From: Brevibacterium iodinum ATCC 49514
GTDB taxonomy: Bacteria; Actinomycetota; Actinomycetes; Actinomycetales; Brevibacteriaceae
Reading direction: 5' to 3'
Assembly (NCBI RefSeq): GCF_900169265.1
Contig: NZ_FXYX01000002.1
Coordinates: forward strand, 124,001-188,000
Length of the DNA stretch: 64,000 nucleotides
The first letter of the stretch is position 1. Every line of letters begins with the position of its first letter. Shown piece after piece: positions 58,714 through 64,000 of the stretch. A program made the translations under genes and the position numbers. A model generated the notes under the pieces. The model was not told the origin of the DNA, did no database searches, and was given only the letters and a program-made list of their open reading frames with translations.

Positions 58714-59913
58714 TCAGTTTCCGTCGGCGAGCCACGCCACAATGGATTCCGCGTCTTCGTCGAGCAGCGGCGGGGCATCGTGAGCGGTGCGGGTGGTTTC
58801 GACCTCACCGGAGGAATCGGCGTCGAAGAAGCGCAGCGGCGGTCCGGGCAGGTCGATGTCGCCGAGCACGGGGTGGTCGACGGAGACCTTGAGTCCCTGG
58901 CTGAGTGCCTGCTCCCACTGGTAGACCTCGGGCAGGGTGCGCACCGTGCCGGACGGGATTCCCGCCTCGGTGAGCCTGTTCAGCAGATCGGTTGCGTCGT
59001 AGGCGGAAAAGCGGTCTTCGATGAGTTCGATGACAGCCGGACGGTTCTCCACGCGCTCGGAGTTGACGGCCATGCCCTCGGTGGCGGGATCGATGTCGAA
59101 GGCAGCGCAGAACTTCTGCCACAGGTTCTCGTTGCCCACGGAGATCTGCACGGCGCCGTCGCGGCAGGTGAAGAGGCCGTAGGGCGACAGCGACGGGTGG
59201 TGGTTGCCGCCGGGCTGCGGTTCCTGGCCAGCCACCGTGGCACGGGTTCCCTGGAAGGCGTGGACGCCGACCATTCCCGCGATGAGCGAGGTGCGCACGA
59301 CCTTCCCCTTGCCGGTGCGTTCGCGTTCGAGCAGGGCCGCCAGCACGCCGTACGAGCCGTAGATTCCGGCGAGCAGGTCGGCGATCGGCACACCCACGCG
59401 CTGCATATCATCGGGTCCCGAGCCGGTCAGCGACATCAGCCCGGCTTCGCCCTGAGCGATCTGGTCATAGCCGGCGCGGGAGGCTTCGGGACCGTCGTGG
59501 CCGAATCCGGTGATGGAGAGGATGACCAGGCGCGGGTTGATCTCCATGCAGCGGGCGGTGGAGAAGCCGAGCCGGTCGAGGACGCCGGAGCGGAAGTTCT
59601 CGATGAGCACATCGGCGCGTGCGATGAGTCCGGTCAGTGTGTCCTTGCCCGTGTCGGATTTGAGGTCGAGGGCGATGGATTCCTTGTTGCGGTTGCACGA
59701 GAAGAAGTAGGTGGCCTGAGGATTGTCCTCGGGGCCGACGAAGGGAGGTCCCCAGGACCGCGAATCATCGCCCTTGCCGGGGTTCTCGACCTTGATCACC
59801 CGCGCGCCGAGATCGCCGAACATCATTCCTGCATGAGGGCCGGCAAGGGCACGAGAGAGATCGACGACGGTGTATCCGGTCAGGGGTCCTGCCTCGGGTG
59901 TCTCGTTCGCCAT
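58714..59913 (-). CDS. CaiB/BaiF-type (family III) CoA-transferase
   Basis: Transfers CoA between carboxylic acids. The 399-residue protein opens TGYTVVDLSRALAGPHAGMM, has GDLGARVIKVENPGKGDDSRSW and the catalytic aspartate in SRAGYDQIAQGEAGLMSLTG near residue 165. The substrate is unknown; relatives act on carnitine, formate/oxalate, succinate/mesaconate or aromatic acids. An AGGAGG site precedes the ATG, 2 bp after the PH-domain gene. It is 11 bp upstream of the carboxyltransferase, so both may act on the same acyl-CoA. Confidence 0.9.
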   Translation of the reverse strand: MANETPEAGPLTGYTVVDLSRALAGPHAGMMFGDLGARVIKVENPGKGDDSRSWGPPFVGPEDNPQATYFFSCNRNKESIALDLKSDTGKDTLTGLIARADVLIENFRSGVLDRLGFSTARCMEINPRLVILSITGFGHDGPEASRAGYDQIAQGEAGLMSLTGSGPDDMQRVGVPIADLLAGIYGSYGVLAALLERERTGKGKVVRTSLIAGMVGVHAFQGTRATVAGQEPQPGGNHHPSLSPYGLFTCRDGAVQISVGNENLWQKFCAAFDIDPATEGMAVNSERVENRPAVIELIEDRFSAYDATDLLNRLTEAGIPSGTVRTLPEVYQWEQALSQGLKVSVDHPVLGDIDLPGPPLRFFDADSSGEVETTRTAHDAPPLLDEDAESIVAWLADGN

Positions 59914-59915
59914 TC

Positions 59916-60377
59916 CTAATCCTCCTTGAAGTGGGTGCGTCTCTTGATGAGCATACGCAATCGTGCGACCTCCGCATGGGCGCGGCGACCGTCTGCGTGC
60001 TGGATCGCCATCACCGCGCAGGTGGTGCCGTCCGTGAGGTCCAACAGGGGCCACGGGTCATCGCCCTCGGGTGAGAACGTCACACCGAGGATCTGTCCCC
60101 AGTCGAGCCGACGGGTGCGCACCATGTTCTTGACCACCAGGCCCTCCTCGGTGGGCCGGGCCTGGATATCGGAGATGCGCAGCAGGGCGGCTCCGAAGAG
60201 AATGCCCAGCAGGTTCATCCATATCATGTCGAGCACTGTCCACGGTTCCCAGTCCACGACGAACAGCGCCACGGACAGGACCGCGAACCCAGCGGTCACG
60301 GCAACGGCACCGACGATGCTGACGACGCGCACCTGTCGTGGCCGGAACACGGCCAGATCAGATTCGGCAGGCGCCAA
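59916..60377 (-). CDS. Membrane-anchored PH-domain protein
   Basis: A 153-residue protein with two N-terminal membrane helices (about 19-40 and 47-67) and a bacterial PH-like domain (about 70-145, with GLVVKNMVRTRRLDWGQILGVTFSPEGDDPW). This family commonly sits beside hisG in actinobacteria, for reasons unknown. The TTG at 60377 lies 20 bp inside hisG; a GTG at 60350 would shorten it by nine residues. No ribosome-binding site is evident for either. Confidence 0.8.
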   Translation of the reverse strand: MAPAESDLAVFRPRQVRVVSIVGAVAVTAGFAVLSVALFVVDWEPWTVLDMIWMNLLGILFGAALLRISDIQARPTEEGLVVKNMVRTRRLDWGQILGVTFSPEGDDPWPLLDLTDGTTCAVMAIQHADGRRAHAEVARLRMLIKRRTHFKED

Positions 60378-61197
60378 TGTTCGTCACCAGAATCGCACGC
60401 GCCCCGACTCCGTAGAGTCGGTCCATGACGTTGTTGACTTCCTTCGCTTCGACCATGACGCGCACGGCGACCCACCCGGTCTCCTGGAGCGGGGACACGG
60501 TCGGGGATTCGAGTCCCGGGGTCAGCGAGATCGCCTCGGGAACCAGGCGCTGTTCGATGTTGTAGTCGACGAGCACGTACTGACGGGCGACCATGACCGA
60601 CTCGAGGCGGCGTTTGAGCACGCCGATGCGGGATTCGGCTCCGGCGCGCTGGATGAGCACACCTTCTGATTCAAGCAGCGGCTCGCCGAAGGTTTCGAGT
60701 CCCGCGGCGCGCAGCGTGGATCCGGTCTCGACGACATCGGCGATGGCGTCGGCGACTCCGAGCTGGATGGAGACCTCGATCGCTCCGTCGAGCTGCACGG
60801 TCGTTGCCGCGATTCCACGTCGCTGCAGGTCGGCTTCCACGAGGTTCGGGAAGCTCGTGGCGATGCGGGCACCGGCCAGCTGGTCGGCCGAAGTGAAGGA
60901 GCCGACTGTGCCGGCGTAGAAGAAGCGCGAGGCGCCGAATCCGAGTCCGAGCACCTCATCGGCTTCGGCCTGTGACTCGAGCAGCAGATCACGGCCGGTG
61001 ATTCCGGCGTCGAGGATGCCCGAGCCGACGTAGATGGCGATGTCACGGGGACGCAGGTAGAAGAATTCGACTCCGTTGACCTCGTCCTGGTGGACCAGGG
61101 TCTTGGTTCCGCGTCGAGTGGAGTATCCGGCCTCGCTGAGCATGTCGGAGGCGGCTTCGGACAGTGCGCCCTTGTTGGGCACGGCTACACGCAGCAT
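60358..61197 (-). CDS. hisG: ATP phosphoribosyltransferase (long form)
   Basis: First and feedback-controlled step of histidine synthesis: ATP plus PRPP. The 279-residue long form has the N-terminal catalytic domains (MLRVAVPNKGALSE, DAGITGRDLLLES, PRPP-loop VETGSTLRAAGL near residue 160). A C-terminal regulatory histidine-binding domain (about 205-279) is present, so HisZ is not needed. It lies 53 bp after hisE. Confidence 0.96.
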   Translation of the reverse strand: MLRVAVPNKGALSEAASDMLSEAGYSTRRGTKTLVHQDEVNGVEFFYLRPRDIAIYVGSGILDAGITGRDLLLESQAEADEVLGLGFGASRFFYAGTVGSFTSADQLAGARIATSFPNLVEADLQRRGIAATTVQLDGAIEVSIQLGVADAIADVVETGSTLRAAGLETFGEPLLESEGVLIQRAGAESRIGVLKRRLESVMVARQYVLVDYNIEQRLVPEAISLTPGLESPTVSPLQETGWVAVRVMVEAKEVNNVMDRLYGVGARAILVTNIGACRI

Positions 61198-61250
61198 GGG
61201 GTCCCTTTGGAGTTCGATGGCGTCGGGTCGGTCAGGTTCGTGGGAGGGTC

Positions 61251-61514
61251 TTACAGGTGCGTGTTGACGTCGTCGAGGGTCAGTCCCTTGGCGATCATCA
61301 TCACCTGCACGTGGTAGAGCAGCTGCGAGATCTCCTCGGCGAGCTCTTCCTTGGTTTCGTATTCGGCGGCCATCCACACTTCGGCGGCCTCTTCCACGAC
61401 CTTCTTGCCGATCGCATGGACTCCGGCGTCGAGTTCGGCCACGGTCTTCGAACCGGTGGGCCGATCGAGGGATTTCTGCTGGAGTTCGGCGTAGAGAGTC
61501 TCAAAGGTCTTCAC
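61251..61514 (-). CDS. hisE: Phosphoribosyl-ATP pyrophosphatase
   Basis: Second step of histidine synthesis, releasing pyrophosphate from phosphoribosyl-ATP. The 87-residue MazG-like all-alpha protein has the metal-binding acidic motif [24 protein letters not shown] (core EEAAEVW and EELAEE). It is followed by hisG. Confidence 0.96.
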   Translation of the reverse strand: MKTFETLYAELQQKSLDRPTGSKTVAELDAGVHAIGKKVVEEAAEVWMAAEYETKEELAEEISQLLYHVQVMMIAKGLTLDDVNTHL

Positions 61515-61613
61515 TTCTCCAGCCTAATGCATCCGCATCGGCCGCAGCATTCGGGGTCTCATGTTCTAAAACGCGGCGGACCCGGGTCTCACCGGTGCTG
61601 CCGGCGGCTGACC

Positions 61614-62279
61614 TCAGTCCTCGGGGTCGCGGCCGATGTCGGTTGCCGGACGGTGAGGCGCAGAGATCGTCTGTCGTGACCGCTTCGACCAGTCGATGAG
61701 TCCGAGGATGACCATGACGAGGAAGAACAGGTACACGGCACCGGAGAAGACGAGTCCGCCGGAGATCGCCAGCGGGATGCCGACGAGGTCGACGGCGAGC
61801 CAGACGAACCAGAATTCGACGATGGCCCGGCCCTGGGCGTACATGGCCACGATCGAACCGATGAAGATATAGGCATCGGGGTAGGGGTTCCAGGACCATC
61901 CGCCCAGGGCGAGGACCCAGCCGAAGACTCCGGTGCCGATGACGAGAGCTGCGAGCAGGATCGCCCGTTCCTTCCAGCTCGCCCAGCGGACGAGGACTTC
62001 ACCGGCGGCAGCCTTGGACTTCTTCCATTGCGTCCATCCCCAGACCGCGGCGACGATGATGACGACCTGCCGAGAGGCATTGCCGCCGAGGCCGGCGGAG
62101 AGGCTGGCGGAGAAGAGGAGGATGGAGCCGAGGATCTGCACCGGCCAGGACAGGATGTTCCGGCGCAGGGCCAGGACGACCGTGGCCAGCGCACAGATGT
62201 TGCCGAACAGGTCGGAGTACGGCACAGGCTTGCCCAGCAGTTCGAATGCCGGGGTGTTCAACCAGTCGAACAGGTCCAT
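61614..62279 (-). CDS. PnuC-family vitamin transporter (PnuX/RibM-like riboflavin or nicotinamide riboside)
   Basis: A 221-residue protein with seven membrane helices and the PnuC-family tryptophan-rich WGWTQWKKSK and WSWNPYPDAYIF. PnuC proteins facilitate uptake of vitamin precursors that are trapped by phosphorylation inside. In actinobacteria the PnuX/RibM subgroup carries riboflavin. The gene lies between rpe and hisE, where many actinobacteria keep the riboflavin-synthesis genes. This supports a riboflavin role, but no FMN riboswitch fits in the 50-bp gap upstream. The basic C-terminal tail is unremarkable. Confidence 0.85.
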   Translation of the reverse strand: MDLFDWLNTPAFELLGKPVPYSDLFGNICALATVVLALRRNILSWPVQILGSILLFSASLSAGLGGNASRQVVIIVAAVWGWTQWKKSKAAAGEVLVRWASWKERAILLAALVIGTGVFGWVLALGGWSWNPYPDAYIFIGSIVAMYAQGRAIVEFWFVWLAVDLVGIPLAISGGLVFSGAVYLFFLVMVILGLIDWSKRSRQTISAPHRPATDIGRDPED

Positions 62280-62329
62280 CGCAGGCTCTCTTCAGGTGTG
62301 GGCCGTGAGCATAGTTCGGCCCGGTTCGG

Positions 62330-62992
62330 TCAGTGGGTGTGTGCGGCGGCGAGGGTGCGCAGTTCGCTGATGGCGGCTGCGGCATCGTCGGCACCGTAGA
62401 CGGCGGAGCCGGCGACGAGGACGTCGGCGCCGGCGTCGACGACACGGTCGATCGTCGCCGCGGAGACTCCCCCGTCGACCTGCAGCTTGATCTCGAGTCC
62501 GGCAGCAGAGATCGCTTCGCGGGTCCGTGTGATCTTCGGCAGGCACACGTCGAGGAACTTCTGACCGCCGAATCCGGGTTCGACGGTCATGATGAGGATC
62601 TGGTCGAATTCGCCGAGGAGGTCGATGAAGGGTTCGATCGGGGTGGCCGGTTTGAGTGCGAGGCTGGCCTTGGCGCCGATACGGCGCAGTTCCCGGGCGA
62701 GACGGACGGGGGCGGCAGCCGCCTCGGCGTGGAAGGTCACCGAGGCGCAGCCGATCTCCGCGTACACGGGAGCGTTGCGGTCGGCGTCGGCGATCATCAG
62801 GTGGGCGTCGAGCGGGATCGGTGAGATCGCCTGGATGCGTTCGACGACGGGCGGGCCGAAGGTGAGGTTCGGCACGAAGTGGTTGTCCATGACGTCGATA
62901 TGGGCCATATCGGCGGTGCTGATCTTCGTAAGCTCACCGCGCAGATCGGAGAAGTCCGAGGACAGGATGGATGGGTTGATATCGATCGACAT
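62330..62992 (-). CDS. rpe: Ribulose-phosphate 3-epimerase
   Basis: Interconverts ribulose 5-phosphate and xylulose 5-phosphate, feeding transketolase. The 220-residue TIM barrel has [30 protein letters not shown] (metal His and Asp), [21 protein letters not shown] and VDGGV, all conserved. It starts 3 bp after rsmB ends. Confidence 0.97.
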   Translation of the reverse strand: MSIDINPSILSSDFSDLRGELTKISTADMAHIDVMDNHFVPNLTFGPPVVERIQAISPIPLDAHLMIADADRNAPVYAEIGCASVTFHAEAAAAPVRLARELRRIGAKASLALKPATPIEPFIDLLGEFDQILIMTVEPGFGGQKFLDVCLPKITRTREAISAAGLEIKLQVDGGVSAATIDRVVDAGADVLVAGSAVYGADDAAAAISELRTLAAAHTH

Positions 62993-62995
62993 GGG

Positions 62996-64000
62996 TCATT
63001 TCGCCTTTCGCAGGAGGGCCAGGAACATTCCGTCGCTGTTGTGGACATGGGGCCAGAGCTGGGCGTATCGTCCGCCTTCACGAGTCACAGACGCGAACGA
63101 CTCCTCGTCGGTGCCGGTGATCGCCGACAGCACTTCCGGGGTGTCGAGGATCTCGATGTCCGCACCTCCCGTCTTGGCTCGCAGGCGCAGAACCTCGTCG
63201 ACGATGAGCACGGTTTCGGCGTAGTGCGGTGAGCACGTCGAGTAGGCGACCACTCCCCCGGGCGCGCAGGCGTCGAGAGCGGACGCGAGCAGTTCGCGCT
63301 GCAGTCCCGTCAGGGCCGTGATGTCTTCGGGCGACCTGCGGTAGCGGGCTTCGGGCCGGCGGCGCAGGGCGCCGAGTCCGGAGCAGGGCACGTCGACGAG
63401 GATCTTCGAGTAGGGTCCGCGAGCGTCTCGCCCATCGCGGACGGCGGCGTTGACGTTGGTCAGTGCCTTGGTGGAGTCGCGGACGAGGTCGACACGGTGC
63501 TCGCTGGAGTCGAAGGCCTCCAATGTCGTCGATTCGCCGGCGGCTCTGGCCGCGAGGACGGCTGCCTTGCCTCCGGGTCCGGCGCACAGGTCGGCCCAGG
63601 TTCCGGTGGGTGCGTCGATATCGGCCAAAGCGAGGGCCACAAGTGCGGATCCTTCGTCCTGGACGCGGGCGCGTCCGTCGGCCACAGCTGCCACGTCCCG
63701 GGGAACCGCGGTCTCCAGGGTGACGCCGATCGGTGACAGCGAGGTGGGTTCCCCCGGCAGTTCGGCGCGGTCGATGAGTCCGGGCAGGGCGGTCACTCCG
63801 ACCTTTGCGGGTGCGTTGTCGGCTTCGAGGAGAGCTTCGAGCTCGGCGGCGTCGCGGCCATGTCCCTTGAGCGCCTGGTTCAGTGCCCGGACCACCCATT
63901 CTGGGTGGGAGTGTTCGATCGCCAGTCGGGTGGTCTCGTCGGCTTCGGCGGTGACGCGGTCGAGCCACTCGGCGGGTTCGGCTTCCGAGATGCGGCGGAG
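62996..64000 (-). CDS. rsmB: 16S rRNA (cytosine-5) methyltransferase RsmB-type (N-terminus off window)
   Basis: RNA m5C methyltransferase. The last 334 residues are visible, open to base 64000; the N-terminal NusB-like domain is partly missing. SAM motif I is ADLCAGPGGKAAVLAARAAG. The two catalytic cysteines are in VDVPCSGLGALRRRPEARYR and YSTCSPHYAE. The length and motifs fit RsmB (Sun/Fmu). It lies directly upstream of rpe, as usual in actinobacteria. Confidence 0.93.
   Translation of the reverse strand, partial: LRRISEAEPAEWLDRVTAEADETTRLAIEHSHPEWVVRALNQALKGHGRDAAELEALLEADNAPAKVGVTALPGLIDRAELPGEPTSLSPIGVTLETAVPRDVAAVADGRARVQDEGSALVALALADIDAPTGTWADLCAGPGGKAAVLAARAAGESTTLEAFDSSEHRVDLVRDSTKALTNVNAAVRDGRDARGPYSKILVDVPCSGLGALRRRPEARYRRSPEDITALTGLQRELLASALDACAPGGVVAYSTCSPHYAETVLIVDEVLRLRAKTGGADIEILDTPEVLSAITGTDEESFASVTREGGRYAQLWPHVHNSDGMFLALLRKAK

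Noticed and set aside
62280..62329. FMN riboswitch before the PnuC-like gene
   Set aside because: Only 50 bp separate rpe and the transporter, too short for an RFN element, and none of its conserved segments is present.

Overview
This 64 kb window is chromosomal core-genome DNA from a high-GC Gram-positive bacterium (Actinomycetota). It carries WhiA, an ANTAR response regulator, an HGxxPAAW protein, a CoaE-GrpB fusion, a CaaX-free heme A pathway (ctaA/ctaB), a SufR-type repressor next to sufB, and many GTG starts. The gene order (tkt-tal-pgi beside ctaA/ctaB; uvrA-uvrC-rapZ-yvcK-whiA-gap-pgk-tpiA-secG; rpe beside hisE-hisG; trpE-trpC-trpB-trpA-lgt) is that of Micrococcales. My recollection of protein sequences points to Brevibacteriaceae, but the window alone does not prove the genus. 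I see no prophage, insertion sequence, CRISPR array or obvious island.

Layout. 0-1.7 kb: start of the suf Fe-S assembly operon (sufR-sufB, leftward) with a SufR-type operator and a DtxR/IdeR-like iron box. 1.8-6.4 kb: a two-gene ABC exporter and heme A synthase ctaA (rightward), a dead VOC-family gene, a perfect 24-bp palindrome, then ctaB and a membrane protein (leftward). 6.6-11.5 kb: tkt-tal-pgi (rightward). 11.6-25.2 kb: one long leftward block with a Ski2-like helicase, uvrA, uvrC, rapZ, yvcK, whiA, gap, pgk, tpiA, secG. 25.3-33.7 kb: a YciI protein, terC under a probable yybP-ykoY (Mn2+) riboswitch, uvrB, coaE, a large GT-C-like membrane protein, rpsA. 34-43 kb: methyltransferase, polA, thioesterase, ANTAR regulator pdtaR, tRNA-Leu(CAA), a frameshifted GNAT gene, a dicarboxylate symporter, pyruvate kinase. 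43.3-49.5 kb: glutamate synthase gltB-gltD. 49.6-64 kb: a dense leftward block of rsmB, rpe, a PnuC-type transporter, hisE, hisG, PH-domain protein, CaiB-type CoA-transferase, carboxyltransferase, hisF, hisI, trpE, trp-associated membrane protein, HGxxPAAW protein, trpC, trpB, trpA and an Lgt-like protein.

How it works together. Central carbon metabolism is strongly represented: non-oxidative pentose phosphate (tkt, tal, rpe), glycolysis (pgi, tpiA, pgk, gap, pyk). Nitrogen assimilation (gltBD) and Trp/His synthesis follow. All three nucleotide-excision-repair subunits (uvrA, uvrB, uvrC) lie within 11 kb together with a helicase, and polA is nearby. Ten gene junctions are 4-nt ATGA overlaps, implying tight translational coupling. 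Several first-in-operon genes have a TANNNT box 6-7 nt before the start codon, the layout of leaderless mRNAs.

No wholly new system stands out. The most rewarding points are the double regulatory site before suf, the terC riboswitch, two genes killed by precisely identifiable small lesions, an Lgt-like protein lacking the family's invariant residues, a membrane-protein gene without a normal start behind the rpsA terminator, and fatty-acyl-CoA-type enzymes lodged inside the his-trp block.
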